Assembly (NCBI RefSeq): GCF_004028635.1
Contig: NZ_ML138680.1
Span: 1 to 64,000 of the forward strand
Direction: 5' to 3'
DNA length: 64,000 nucleotides
DNA from: Streptomyces cyaneus
GTDB taxonomy: Bacteria; Actinomycetota; Actinomycetes; Streptomycetales; Streptomycetaceae
The translations under genes were made by a program, and so were the position numbers. The notes beneath the pieces were generated by a model. It saw nothing but the letters and a program-made list of their open reading frames with translations, was not told where the DNA came from and made no database searches. Below are positions 18,420 through 27,237 of this stretch, piece after piece (the first letter of the stretch is position 1; the number at the start of each line of letters is the position of its first letter).

Positions 18420-19451
18420 TCACGTTTGCTGCATCGCGGGGGCAGGGCGTTCGCCCGAGCCGCGGACGATCAGTCGGGTGGGGACGGTGATGGTGCGGGC
18501 GCGGGAACGGTCGCCGTCGAGGCGGGCCAGGGCGGTGGCCGCTGCCGATCTGCCGATTTCCTCCGGGTCCTGGGCGACGACCGTCAGGGCCGGTTCGAGC
18601 GCCTCGGCGAGTTCCAAGTCGTCGAAGGCGACGACCGCGACGTCCTTGCGGTTGCTGCGGGCGAGTTCGGTCACTATGCCCAGGGCGACGATGTTGTTGC
18701 CGGCGAAGAGGGCGGTGGGCGGATCCGCCAGGCCCAGGAGCTGGGAGGTCGCGGTGGAGGCCCCGTGCTGGTCGTGGGCATCGGTGACCAGGGAGCGGTC
18801 GTACGGGATGTCGGCTTCCTGCAGGGCCGCGCGGTATCCGGCCATGCGCTCGCGGCGGGTGTAGAGCTTGGTGGGGAGGTCGCCGACGAAGCCGATGCGT
18901 CGGTGGCCGTGGGCGACGAGGTGGGCGATGCCGTCGTGGGCGCCCGCGCGGTTGGAGCTGACGACGCTGTCGGTGGACAGGCCCGCTCCCGGACGGTCGA
19001 GGAAGACGACGGGCAGGCCCGCGGTGCGGTGGGTCTTGAGGTGGGAGTGGTCGGCGCCGACGGACGGCACGACCATCAGGATGCTGACCCGGCGGGCGAG
19101 GAACTTGTCCGTCAACGCGCGTTCGCGGTCGGGGTCGTCTGCGGAGGAGCCCATGAGCAGGGTCAGTCCGCGGTCGCGGACCGTGTCCTCGATGCTCCTG
19201 GCCACGGCCCCGAAGAAGGGGTTGCCGAGGTCGGGGATGACCAGTCCGATGGTGGTGTCGGGTCCGCCGACGCGGATGTTGCGGGCCATGAGGTTCGGCT
19301 GGAAGCCGAGCTTGGCGACGGCGGCGAGCACCTGTTCCCTGGTCTGGGCCGAGGCGGGCCCGTCCTCGTTGAGGACGCGGGAGACGGTTTTGGCGCTGAC
19401 GCCCACTTCTCGGGCGACGTCGGCCAGGGTGGGGCGGCGGTTCGCTGCCAT
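18420..19451 (-). CDS. LacI-family transcriptional repressor of the fructan/fructose genes
   Basis: A 343-aa regulator. The amino-terminal helix-turn-helix reads TLADVAREVGVSAKTVSRVL with the hinge helix LGFQPNLMARNIR near residue 60. The periplasmic-binding-protein-like sensor domain follows (TTIGLVIPDLGNPFFGAVAR, then PTALFAGNNIVALGI). It is encoded downstream of, and in the same direction as, the ABC importer genes, 75 bp after the ATPase stop. It is the only LacI protein in the region, so it is the best candidate to bind the paired TGTCA-N4-TGACA sites before the importer, kinase and GH32 genes. The ligand is inferred to be fructose or a small fructan. Confidence 0.88.
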   Translation of the reverse strand: MAANRRPTLADVAREVGVSAKTVSRVLNEDGPASAQTREQVLAAVAKLGFQPNLMARNIRVGGPDTTIGLVIPDLGNPFFGAVARSIEDTVRDRGLTLLMGSSADDPDRERALTDKFLARRVSILMVVPSVGADHSHLKTHRTAGLPVVFLDRPGAGLSTDSVVSSNRAGAHDGIAHLVAHGHRRIGFVGDLPTKLYTRRERMAGYRAALQEADIPYDRSLVTDAHDQHGASTATSQLLGLADPPTALFAGNNIVALGIVTELARSNRKDVAVVAFDDLELAEALEPALTVVAQDPEEIGRSAAATALARLDGDRSRARTITVPTRLIVRGSGERPAPAMQQT

Positions 19452-19526
19452 GGAGGAACGGTCTCCTGTGCTCGTCGGTTCCGGCCGCGGCCTCGGCCGG
19501 ATTCCGTCGAGTGTCGAGTGATGTGG

Positions 19527-20363
19527 TCAGGTGGCCTGGACTCCCGCGGCCTTCGCCGCCTCGGAATCCGCTACGACAGTATCTCCGGCCGCGTCCACGG
19601 TGAGCGCGCCGGTCATGATGGCGACGACCTCCGCCATGGAGTAGTCGGACGGCTTGATCACGGCAGCGCGCTTGCCCAGCCGGTGGACGTGGATCCGGTC
19701 GGCGATCTCGAAGACGTGGGGCATGTTGTGGCTGATCAGGACGACCGGCATGCCCTTGTCGCGGACGCGGCGGATGAGGTCCAGGACCTGACCGGACTCC
19801 TTGACGCCGAGCGCGGCGGTGGGCTCGTCCATGACGACGACGCTGCGGGCCCAGGCGACGGAACGGGCGACCGCGACGGCCTGTCGCTGTCCGCCGGAGA
19901 GGGTCTCGACCGACTGCGTCAGCGAACGCAGGCCGATCTTCAGGTCGGCCATGTGCTCGGCGGCCTCCTGACGCATCCGCTTCTTGTCCAGCATGCGGAA
20001 GACACTGCCGAGGACGCCGGGCCGGCGCAGTTCACGGCCGAGGAACATGTTGGAGGCGATGTCCATGGAGGCGGCCACGGCGAGGTCCTGATAGACCGTC
20101 TCGATGCCATGGGCGCGTGCGCTCTGCGGCCCGGAGAACTGGATCGGCTTGCCGTTGAGCCGGATCTCGCCCGCGTCGGGAACCACCGCACCGGTAAGTG
20201 CCTTGATCAGGCTGGTCTTTCCGGCGCCGTTGTCGCCGATGACGGCGAGGACCTCGCCGGGCAGCAGGTCGAAGTCGGCACCGTCGATGGCGGTGACATG
20301 GCCATAGCGCTTGACCAGACCGCGGGCCTGCAGCACCGGGGTGGGGGAGGAGGTGGCGGTCAT
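19527..20363 (-). CDS. sugar ABC transporter ATP-binding protein
   Basis: A 278-aa single-domain ATPase: Walker A GDNGAGKTSLIKAL near residue 45, signature LSGGQRQAVAVARS near 150, Walker B VVVMDEPTAAL and the H-loop ISHNM. Unlike RbsA or XylG it has only one nucleotide-binding domain, as do fructose-type (FrcA-like) importers. The ATG at 20363 overlaps the permease stop in an ATGA junction. It energises import by the permease next to it. Confidence 0.9.
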   Translation of the reverse strand: MTATSSPTPVLQARGLVKRYGHVTAIDGADFDLLPGEVLAVIGDNGAGKTSLIKALTGAVVPDAGEIRLNGKPIQFSGPQSARAHGIETVYQDLAVAASMDIASNMFLGRELRRPGVLGSVFRMLDKKRMRQEAAEHMADLKIGLRSLTQSVETLSGGQRQAVAVARSVAWARSVVVMDEPTAALGVKESGQVLDLIRRVRDKGMPVVLISHNMPHVFEIADRIHVHRLGKRAAVIKPSDYSMAEVVAIMTGALTVDAAGDTVVADSEAAKAAGVQAT

Positions 20364-21373
20364 CGGGCCTTCTTCCGGGAGATCTGGTCGACGGTCACCG
20401 CGAGGATCACCAGGACTCCGGTGATCAGCGTCTGGTAGATGGAGGCGACGCCCATCAGCTGCAGGCCGTTGCGGAAGACGCCCACGATGAGGACGCCGAT
20501 GAAGGTGCCCAGCACCGAGCCGCGGCCGCCGAAGAGGCTGGTGCCGCCGAGGACCACCGCGGTGATGCTGTCGAGGTTGTCGGTCTGGCCGGCCTGCGGG
20601 TCGCCGACTCCGGTGCGGGAGATGAGCAACAGGGCGGCGATGCCGTAGAGCAGGCCGGCCACCGTGTAGACGCCGATGGTCAGGCGGGAGGTGCGGATGC
20701 CGTTCAGGCGCGCCGCTTCCTGGCTGTTGCCCAGGGCGTAGACGTGCCGGCCCCAGCCGGTGCTGCTCAGCGCGTAGGCGAGGAGGAGGAACAGGGCGAT
20801 GGTGACCAGGGAGCCGTAGGTGATGTCGGTGTGGCCGAGCGGGAAGGTCTGCCCGAGAGCCGTCAGCGGGCCGGGCAGGTTGGTGACCGTCTGCTCCTCG
20901 GAGTAGATGTGGGTCAGCGCGAACGCCACGTTGAGCATGCCGAGGGTGACGATGAACGGCGGCAGCGGGATCTTCTGCACCAGCAGCCCGTTCAGCAGGC
21001 CGAAGCCGCCGCAGACGGCTATGCCCAGGGCGATGGCGACGAGCGGGGGCAGGGAGCCCTCGGCGGCCATCTTGGCGATCATGATGCTGCCGAACGCCAT
21101 CACCGCACCGCACGACAGGTCGATGCCCGCGGTCAGGATGATCAGGGTCTGACCGATGGCGAGCGTGCCGACGACCATGACCTGCTGCACGATCAGCGAG
21201 AAGTTCCCGCCGGTGAGGAACTGGTCGGTCGAGAAGGAGAAGAAGGCGCAGGCGAGAAGGAGGGCGACCAGCGGGCCGGTGGTCGGTGCCGTGAGCAGTT
21301 GGCGGGCCGTGGTCGGCGCTTTGAGCTCGGCGTACGGCGAGGACGTGCTCGGAGGCGTGGACGTGGCGGTCAT
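20360..21373 (-). CDS. sugar ABC transporter permease (RbsC/FrcC type)
   Basis: A 337-aa membrane protein with eight to ten hydrophobic segments. It carries GIDLSCGAVMAFGSIM and VVLGGTSLFGGRGSVLGTFIG, both signatures of the ribose/fructose/xylose permease family. It probably acts as a homodimer with the single-domain ATPase and the lipoprotein encoded 155 bp upstream. A GC-rich stem-loop occupies the gap between the two genes. Confidence 0.9.
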   Translation of the reverse strand: MTATSTPPSTSSPYAELKAPTTARQLLTAPTTGPLVALLLACAFFSFSTDQFLTGGNFSLIVQQVMVVGTLAIGQTLIILTAGIDLSCGAVMAFGSIMIAKMAAEGSLPPLVAIALGIAVCGGFGLLNGLLVQKIPLPPFIVTLGMLNVAFALTHIYSEEQTVTNLPGPLTALGQTFPLGHTDITYGSLVTIALFLLLAYALSSTGWGRHVYALGNSQEAARLNGIRTSRLTIGVYTVAGLLYGIAALLLISRTGVGDPQAGQTDNLDSITAVVLGGTSLFGGRGSVLGTFIGVLIVGVFRNGLQLMGVASIYQTLITGVLVILAVTVDQISRKKAR

Positions 21374-21444
21374 GCGAAGTCCTTGTCGGAAGACTGAAGT
21401 CCTTGTCCGGCCTTGCCGGAGAACAGGGAGGGCAAGGAGGCGAG

Positions 21445-21486
21445 GGGGCGGCCGTCCCCGGTCGGGGAGGAGGGGCCGGCCGCCCC
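21445..21486 (-). other. intercistronic stem-loop between binding-protein and permease genes
   Basis: GGGGCGGCC at 21445-21453 pairs perfectly with GGCCGCCCC at 21478-21486, and the loop contains a second small hairpin (CCCCGGTCGGGG). No U-tract follows. Stem-loops at this point in sugar ABC operons commonly protect the binding-protein mRNA or partly terminate transcription, so that more binding protein than permease is made. That role is inferred here from position and structure. Confidence 0.55.
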
Positions 21487-21528
21487 GCTGAGGGGAGGGG
21501 CGGCGAACGTACGGTCCTCGGGGCCGGC

Positions 21529-22545
21529 TCAGCCCCAGCAGTTCTCCAGGCCGAAGGCGGTGTCCTTGGACGTGACCCCGTCCTGCGCCTTGTCGGTGAT
21601 CAGGGTGACGCCCGTGTCGGTGTAACCGGACGCCTTCTTGCCGTCCTTGGCGTACGTCACGACGGCCTTGACGCCCTCGGCGGCCATCTTCAGCGGGTAC
21701 TGCTGGGAGGTCGCGGCGATCTTGCCGTCCTTGACGGCCTGGGTGCCGGTGCAGCCGCCGTCGACGGAGACGATCAGGACGTCCTTCTCCCGGCCCTTGG
21801 CCTTCAGCGCGGTGTACGCGCCCAGGGCGGCCGGCTCGTTGATCGTGTAGACGACGTTGATGCCGGGTTCCTTCTGGAGGCAGTTCTCCATGGCGGTCTG
21901 GCCCTTGGCCTGGTCGCCGCCGGTGTCCTGGGCGCATGCGACGTCCTTGTCGGTGGCGCCGAAGCCCTTGAGGAAGCCGTTGTGCCGCTGGACGCCGACG
22001 GAGACGCCCGGCGCGAGGTCGAGGGCGGCTATCTTCGCCGTCTTGCCCTTCATGGCGGCCTTGGCGTACTCGCCGATCAGCTCGCCGGCCTTGAGGTTGT
22101 CGGTGGCGAAGAGGGCGTCGACGGCGCTCTCCGGCTCGGTCGGGGTGTCCAGTGCGATGACCAGGACTCCCTTGGCCTTGGCCTTCTCGATCGCGGGCAC
22201 GATCGCCTTGGAGTCGCTGGGGGTGATCAGGATGCCCTTCACCCCGGCGGCGACCATGTTCTCGATCGCGGTGACCTGACCGGCGTTGTCCCCGTCGAAC
22301 TTGCCCGCGGCGGTCATCAGTTGGACGCCGTCGGCCTTGGCGGCCTTCTCCGCGCCTTCCTTCATCTTCACGAAGAACGGGTTGGTGTCGGTCTTGGTGA
22401 TCAGACCGACCTTGACGCTGCCCGAACCGGAGCCGGCGGTGTCCGTTCCGGAGCCGGATCCGCAGGCCGTCAGGGTGAGGGCTGCCAGGCCGGTGCACGC
22501 GGCGGCTCTGAGGAGGGCTGAGGGCAGACGAGGGGTGCGAGACAT
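21529..22545 (-). CDS. sugar ABC transporter substrate-binding lipoprotein
   Basis: A 338-aa lipoprotein with lipobox LTAC near residue 28 followed by a Gly/Ser-rich linker, then a type I periplasmic-binding fold ([52 protein letters not shown]). The sequence pattern is that of fructose-type (FrcB-like) binding proteins; the specificity is supported by the linked kinase and GH32 gene rather than proven. It is the first gene of the minus-strand operon and starts 59 bp downstream of the nearer operator site. It captures the sugar at the outer face of the membrane. Confidence 0.88.
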   Translation of the reverse strand: MSRTPRLPSALLRAAACTGLAALTLTACGSGSGTDTAGSGSGSVKVGLITKTDTNPFFVKMKEGAEKAAKADGVQLMTAAGKFDGDNAGQVTAIENMVAAGVKGILITPSDSKAIVPAIEKAKAKGVLVIALDTPTEPESAVDALFATDNLKAGELIGEYAKAAMKGKTAKIAALDLAPGVSVGVQRHNGFLKGFGATDKDVACAQDTGGDQAKGQTAMENCLQKEPGINVVYTINEPAALGAYTALKAKGREKDVLIVSVDGGCTGTQAVKDGKIAATSQQYPLKMAAEGVKAVVTYAKDGKKASGYTDTGVTLITDKAQDGVTSKDTAFGLENCWG

Positions 22546-22603
22546 GAACGACTCCTGCGGGATTGCGGGCGGTGCGGCGGCATCGGAGCATGCCGTCCCG
22601 AGG

Positions 22604-22633
22604 TGTCATCGTTGACTTATGTCATCGTTGACA
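22604..22633. promoter_or_regulatory. paired LacI-type operators between importer and kinase genes
   Basis: Two sites lie in tandem: TGTCATCGTTGACT (22604-22617) and TGTCATCGTTGACA (22620-22633), with starts 16 bp apart. Each has TGTCA and TGAC half-sites around a CG-containing centre. They are in the 220-bp gap between the divergent binding-protein gene and the PfkB kinase gene, so one repressor could control both. The same motif pair with the same 16-bp spacing recurs before the GH32 gene. Confidence 0.75.
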
Positions 22634-22767
22634 CTGCTTGCCGAGGATGATGGACTCCGCCTCCCGGCAACGTCAATGCCTTGCACCCGACACAAGTCCG
22701 TAACGGTCGCGGCGGATGCCCGGTTCGTGCCCGCTTTCGCCCGTGCGTTCGCAGAGAAGAGCAGCCC

Positions 22768-23730
22768 ATGAGCCCGCGCCAGATCACCGTCCTGGGAGAG
22801 TGCGTCGCGGACGCGTTCACCGAACCCGCGAGCACCTCGAACGAACTCGCCCTGCGTGTCCTGCCCGGCGGCGGACCTGCGAACACGGCCGTCGCCCTGG
22901 CCCGCCTCGGCACCCCGGCACGCTTCCTCGCACGGCTGTCCGGCGATGTGTTCGGCCGCCTGTTCCGGGCTCACCTGGAGGCATCCGGGGTGGACCTGTC
23001 GAGCGCCGTCGAGGCCGCGGAGCCCAGCACGCTGGCCGTGGCGGAGCTGGACGAGCAGGGGCAGGCCACCTTCTCCTTCCATGCGCAGAACACGGCCGAC
23101 TGGCAGTGGACGGCCGAGGAGCTGAAGCGGGTGGACCTGTCCGAATCCGCCTGCGTGCACACCGGATCCCTGGCTCTGGTCCGGGAGCCCGGCGCGGCGG
23201 TGGTGGAGGACTTCCTGGCGGCGGCAGCCCCTCGGGCGACCATCAGCATCGACCCCAATGTCCGTCCGCTGCTGGTGGACCCGGAGGTCTACCGCGCCCG
23301 GCTGGCCCACTGGTGCGACCTCGCCGATGTGCTCCGGCTGAGCGAGGACGACCTGGAACTCCTGCTGCCCGGTACGTCGCCCGAGCGGGCGTGCGACATC
23401 TGGCACGCGGCCGGGGCGCGGCTCGTCGTGATCACACGCGGTGCCGACGGCGCCCTGGCCTCACTCGACGGCGAACGGCTGCAAGTGCCCGCGGTGGCGA
23501 CACGGGTGGTCGACACTGTGGGTGCAGGGGACTCCTTCGCTGCCGGGCTGCTGCACCACCTCGGGGCCCGCGGCCTCCTCGGCGGCCGGCTGACGGAACT
23601 CCGCCTCGACGATGTCGCCGAAGCCTGCCGCTTCGCCACCCAGGTTGCGGCCCTGACCTGCTCGGTCGCCGGTCCCAACCCGCCGTGGCAGAGCGAGTTG
23701 GCGCAGCCCGCGCCGGCCGGGCGCGCATAA
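22768..23730 (+). CDS. PfkB-family carbohydrate kinase (probable fructokinase)
   Basis: A 320-aa ribokinase-fold kinase. The sugar-binding GGGPANTAVALARLG lies near residue 35 and the ATP/anion-hole signature VVDTVGAGDSFAAGLLHHLG near 250, with the catalytic Asp. ATG 22768 follows a GAGAAGAG ribosome-binding stretch, whereas upstream GTG/TTG choices would extend into the operator region. It would phosphorylate the imported sugar. Fructose is the likely substrate because the gene is framed by a fructose-type importer and a GH32 fructan hydrolase under the same operators. Confidence 0.87.
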   Translation: MSPRQITVLGECVADAFTEPASTSNELALRVLPGGGPANTAVALARLGTPARFLARLSGDVFGRLFRAHLEASGVDLSSAVEAAEPSTLAVAELDEQGQATFSFHAQNTADWQWTAEELKRVDLSESACVHTGSLALVREPGAAVVEDFLAAAAPRATISIDPNVRPLLVDPEVYRARLAHWCDLADVLRLSEDDLELLLPGTSPERACDIWHAAGARLVVITRGADGALASLDGERLQVPAVATRVVDTVGAGDSFAAGLLHHLGARGLLGGRLTELRLDDVAEACRFATQVAALTCSVAGPNPPWQSELAQPAPAGRA

Positions 23731-23813
23731 GCAGGCAGCCGAGCCGCGCCGGGTCAATCAGGATCGCACCCGTTGACGCAATGGCCGGATGCCTCCATCA
23801 TCGGGCCAATCGA

Positions 23814-23843
23814 TGTCATCGATGACACAGGTCAACGATGACA
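23814..23843. promoter_or_regulatory. paired LacI-type operators before the GH32 gene
   Basis: TGTCATCGATGACA (23814-23827) is a perfect palindrome. GGTCAACGATGACA (23830-23843) is the second copy with one end changed. Starts are 16 bp apart, exactly as in the 22604-22633 pair. The sites lie about 110-140 bp before the GH32 start and probably bind the LacI regulator encoded at 18.4-19.5 kb. Confidence 0.75.
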
Positions 23844-23954
23844 CCACCTTGCCAAGGCGCCGTGGACGACGGTGCCGGCGAGGCGTCACTCTTCGGTCCG
23901 TCCGTGCCGGGCAGCAGGCTCCGCAGCGTGGACGGCCGCAGCACAGGAGACACC

Positions 23955-26519
23955 ATGAGCTCTGGACGCGTATCCCCGCATGCCCGCACGCGGCTGGTCG
24001 CGGCGGTGGCAACCGTCTGCGCCCTGTCCGCAGCCCCGCTCGCCGCCCCCCGAGCCGTCGCTGCCGACACCCCGCCGTACGCCGAGACCTATCGCCCCCA
24101 GTTCCACTTCACCCCGGAGAAGAACTGGATGAACGACCCCAACGGCCTCGTGTACTACAAGGGCGAGTACCACCTCTTCTACCAGTACAACCCGAACGGC
24201 AACTCCTGGGGTGACATGTCCTGGGGGCACGCGGTGAGCAAGGACCTCGTGCACTGGGAGGAGTTGCCGCTCGCCCTGTCGCACGACGACGAGGAGATGG
24301 TCTTCTCGGGCAGTGCCGTCGTCGACTGGAACAACACCACGGGCTTCGGCACCACGAAGAACCCGCCCATGGTGGCGATCTACACCAGCGCCTACAAGAA
24401 CGGCGGCACACAGGCCCAGTCACTCGCCTACAGCACCGACCGCGGCCGCACCTGGACCAAGTACCAGGGCAATCCCGTACTCGACATCGGCTCCAGGGAA
24501 TTCCGCGACCCCAAGGTCCAGTGGTACGCCCCCACCAAGAGCTGGCTGATGACGGTGTCGCTGTCCACCGAGCACAAGGTGCAGTTCTACTCGTCCAAGA
24601 ACCTCAAGGACTGGACGCAGCTCAGCGAGTTCGGGCCGGCCGGTGCGACGGGAGGCGTGTGGGAGTGCCCCGACCTGTTCCCCCTCGCGGTCGACGGGGA
24701 CCCGGACAACATCAAGTGGGTCCTGGTCGTCAACATCAACCCCGGAGGCATCGCGGGCGGTTCGGCCGCCCAATACTTCATCGGCGACTTCGACGGCAAT
24801 AAGTTCACCGCCGAGGACAAGGGCACCTACACACCGCCCACCGGCACGGTGGTGCAGGACTTCGAGAGCGGCGACTTCGGTGCGTGGACGACCACCGGCA
24901 CCGCGTTCGGTCAGGCACCGGCAGCCGGGGCGCTGAACGGTCAGGGCACGGTCGACGGCTTCGACGGCAAGGGCCTCGCCAACAGCTTCCACGCGGGTGA
25001 CGGCGCCACCGGCACCCTCACCTCGCCCGAATTCACCGTCGACAGCCGCTACTTGAACTTCAAGGTCGGCGGCGGCCGGCACGCACACGTGCCCGGAACC
25101 GTCATGGAGCAGGGACCGCCGCCCGAGGGCACGGTCCTCGCCGACTTCGAGGGCGGCACCTACGGCGGCTGGACGACGACCGGGGATGCCTTCGGCACCG
25201 CACCGGCCACCGGCACCCTCCCCAACCAGCAGGAGGTCTCCGGATTCCTGGGCGACGGCCTGGTCAACTCCTACCTCAACGGCGACTCCACCACCGGCGC
25301 CCTCACCTCACCCGAGTTCACCATCGACAAGGACTACGTCAACTTCCTCATCGGCGGCGGCAACCACCCCGTCGGCTCCGACAACCCCACCGCCGTCGAA
25401 CTCCTCGTCGACGGCCAGGTGGTCCGCAGCGCCACCGGACAGGACGCCGAGGCACTCAACTGGGCCTCCTGGGACGTCCGCGACCTCGCCGGCAAGAAGG
25501 CGCAGATAAAGATCGTCGACGACAACACCGGCGGCTGGGGCCACCTCAACGTCGACCACATCATGCTGTCCGACACCCAGGCCAAGCCGGTCTCCCAGGA
25601 GACGTCCGTCAACCTGATCGTCGACGGCAAGATCGTCCGCAGCGCCACCGGATCCAACAGCGAGACGCTGGACTGGGCTTCCTTCGACATGCGCCCCTAC
25701 ACCGGCAAGAAGGCGCAGATCCAGGTCGTCGACATGAACACCGCCGGCTGGGGCCACATCCTCGCCGACCAGTTCACCGCCGCCGACACCCCCGCCCTCT
25801 CCGTCGTGCAGCGCGCCGACTGGGCCGACTACGGCAAGGACTACTACGCGGCCGTGTCCTGGGAGAACGCCCCCGGCGGCAAGCGGTACATGATCGGCTG
25901 GATGAACAACTGGGACTACAGCGGCGCCATCCCCACCTCCCCGTGGCGCGGCGCGCAGAGCATCCCCCGCGAGATGGCCCTGCGCACCATCGACGGCCGT
26001 GTCCGACTGACCAGCAAGCCGGTGAACACCCTGACGTCCCTGCGGCCGAAGCTGCCGGCGTCCGCTACCGGGATCACCGTCAAGAACACCGCACAACCCC
26101 TGATCGGCCCCGCGGCCAAGGGCAAGGCGCTCGACATCGAGGCGACCTTCTCCCTCAAGGACGCCGAACGGTTCGGCCTGAAGGTGCGCACCGGCGACGG
26201 GGGAGAGGAGACCGTCATCGGGTACGACACCACGACGCAGGAGCTCTACGTCGACCGCACCCACTCGGGTGCCGTGGACTTCAACAGCACCTTCCCCGGC
26301 GTCCAACGGGCGCCGCTGCAGGCCAGCAACGGCAAGGTGAAGCTACGGATCCTCGTCGACTGGTCGTCCGTCGAGGTCTTCGGCGGCAGCGGCGAGGCCG
26401 TGATCACCGACCAGATCTTCCCCGACCCCGCCAGCCAGGGAGTGCAGGTCTTCGCCGAGAACGGCTCCGTGAAGCTGGACCAGGCCCGGGTCTGGCACCT
26501 CGATTCCATCCACGACTGA
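23955..26519 (+). CDS. secreted GH32 fructan hydrolase (levanase/inulinase type)
   Basis: An 854-aa protein; the ATG at 23955 follows GGAGA at a good distance. A signal peptide of about 38 residues ends RAVAA. The beta-propeller carries the three GH32 acids: WMNDPNG (nucleophile Asp), EFRDPK (stabiliser) and WECPDLF (acid/base). The propeller is interrupted at about residues 296-613 by two copies of a beta-sandwich-like module (DFE-GG-GW-TTTG-AFG, then LNF-or-VNF-GGG, then LIVDG-VRSATG-GWGH), with one copy inserted inside the other. The propeller then resumes (YYAAVSWENAPGGKRYMIGW) and a carboxy-terminal GH32 beta-sandwich ends the protein with VDWSSVEVFGG. It acts outside the cell on fructans or sucrose-like fructosides and feeds the importer next door. 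Exo versus endo action cannot be told from sequence. Confidence 0.9.
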   Translation: MSSGRVSPHARTRLVAAVATVCALSAAPLAAPRAVAADTPPYAETYRPQFHFTPEKNWMNDPNGLVYYKGEYHLFYQYNPNGNSWGDMSWGHAVSKDLVHWEELPLALSHDDEEMVFSGSAVVDWNNTTGFGTTKNPPMVAIYTSAYKNGGTQAQSLAYSTDRGRTWTKYQGNPVLDIGSREFRDPKVQWYAPTKSWLMTVSLSTEHKVQFYSSKNLKDWTQLSEFGPAGATGGVWECPDLFPLAVDGDPDNIKWVLVVNINPGGIAGGSAAQYFIGDFDGNKFTAEDKGTYTPPTGTVVQDFESGDFGAWTTTGTAFGQAPAAGALNGQGTVDGFDGKGLANSFHAGDGATGTLTSPEFTVDSRYLNFKVGGGRHAHVPGTVMEQGPPPEGTVLADFEGGTYGGWTTTGDAFGTAPATGTLPNQQEVSGFLGDGLVNSYLNGDSTTGALTSPEFTIDKDYVNFLIGGGNHPVGSDNPTAVELLVDGQVVRSATGQDAEALNWASWDVRDLAGKKAQIKIVDDNTGGWGHLNVDHIMLSDTQAKPVSQETSVNLIVDGKIVRSATGSNSETLDWASFDMRPYTGKKAQIQVVDMNTAGWGHILADQFTAADTPALSVVQRADWADYGKDYYAAVSWENAPGGKRYMIGWMNNWDYSGAIPTSPWRGAQSIPREMALRTIDGRVRLTSKPVNTLTSLRPKLPASATGITVKNTAQPLIGPAAKGKALDIEATFSLKDAERFGLKVRTGDGGEETVIGYDTTTQELYVDRTHSGAVDFNSTFPGVQRAPLQASNGKVKLRILVDWSSVEVFGGSGEAVITDQIFPDPASQGVQVFAENGSVKLDQARVWHLDSIHD

Positions 26520-26534
26520 CAAGGACACCAGACC

Positions 26535-26828
26535 GTGAAGAAGACCCTGCTCGCCGAGTTCACCGCCCGCAAGGGAGCGGAGGACGAGGTCGCCCGCCTG
26601 ATCCGGGACTACGCCGGGAAGGTGCGCGAGGAGGAAGGCAACCTCGTCTTCGACGTCTACACCAAGGCGTCCCATCCACGCGCCTTCTGGATCTTCGAGG
26701 TGTACCGGGACGAGGACGCCTTCCAGGCGCACCTCAAGGCCCCGTACGGCGGCCCGTTCAACGCCGCCCTCTCCCCGCTGATCGAGGAGGACGCCTCCGT
26801 GCTGACGTTCCTGGACCGGGTGGCCTGA
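26535..26828 (+). CDS. ABM-family putative quinol monooxygenase
   Basis: A 97-aa ferredoxin-like-fold protein of the antibiotic biosynthesis monooxygenase family (LLAEFTARKGAEDEV, EEEGNLVFDVYTKASHP, FWIFEVYRDEDAFQAHLKAP). It normally acts as a dimer, on quinols or as a small-molecule monooxygenase without cofactor. The GTG start lies 16 bp after the GH32 stop in the same direction, so it is probably co-transcribed, but no functional link with fructan use is apparent. Confidence 0.85.
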   Translation: MKKTLLAEFTARKGAEDEVARLIRDYAGKVREEEGNLVFDVYTKASHPRAFWIFEVYRDEDAFQAHLKAPYGGPFNAALSPLIEEDASVLTFLDRVA

Positions 26829-26850
26829 CGCCGCCGCCCGGGCTCACCCG

Positions 26851-27021
26851 TTATCGGAGGGGGCGGTGACCGGTGCGCTGGGACCAGCGGACGGCGATGA
26901 GGCCCAGCGCAGCCACAAGGATCACGATGCCGATGATCAGCAGGTAGCCCAGCCCCTCCGCCGCCACTCCGATGATTCCCAGCACGACGGCGACCAGAAC
27001 GAGAAACAGCAAGAGGGCCAT
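26851..27021 (-). CDS. small hydrophobic membrane protein (DUF6131-like)
   Basis: A 56-aa frame starting MALLLFLVLVAVVLGIIG and ending RWSQRTGHRPLR. Two adjacent hydrophobic stretches (GIIGVAAEGLGYLL, then IIGIVILVAALGLIAV) form one long or two short membrane segments with a positively charged tail. Short proteins of this kind are common and conserved in Streptomyces next to stress genes. A CCTCCC on the plus strand at 27031-27037 gives GGGAGG as ribosome-binding site on the coding strand. Function unknown. Confidence 0.65.
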   Translation of the reverse strand: MALLLFLVLVAVVLGIIGVAAEGLGYLLIIGIVILVAALGLIAVRWSQRTGHRPLR

Positions 27022-27161
27022 GACGCGTCCACCTCCCTTGGGTGGCTGAGCGGGCGATCAGCGGCGCGCGAGGATCATGGCCTGCCTCCTGAGCCGTTGA
27101 TCCGTGCCGGTACGAGCCGCCCTCTCGGGCAGTCGCAGCCCGCTGAGCCCGGTAGCCCTTT

Positions 27162-27184
27162 GTTCTTCCAGGTTATCCGGGTAT
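27162..27184 (+). promoter_or_regulatory. possible SigB-type stress promoter
   Basis: GTTC (27162-27165) followed after 13 bp by GGGTAT (27179-27184) resembles the Streptomyces SigB-group promoter (GTTT, 14-16 bp, GGGTAT). The -35 part is imperfect. It lies 54 bp before the YihY gene, which belongs to a neighbourhood rich in stress proteins. Confidence 0.4.
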
Positions 27185-27237
27185 CTCTGCGTCGCGCCCT
27201 CACGCGGCAAGCGTTCCGAACGTGGTAGTCGACAGGC

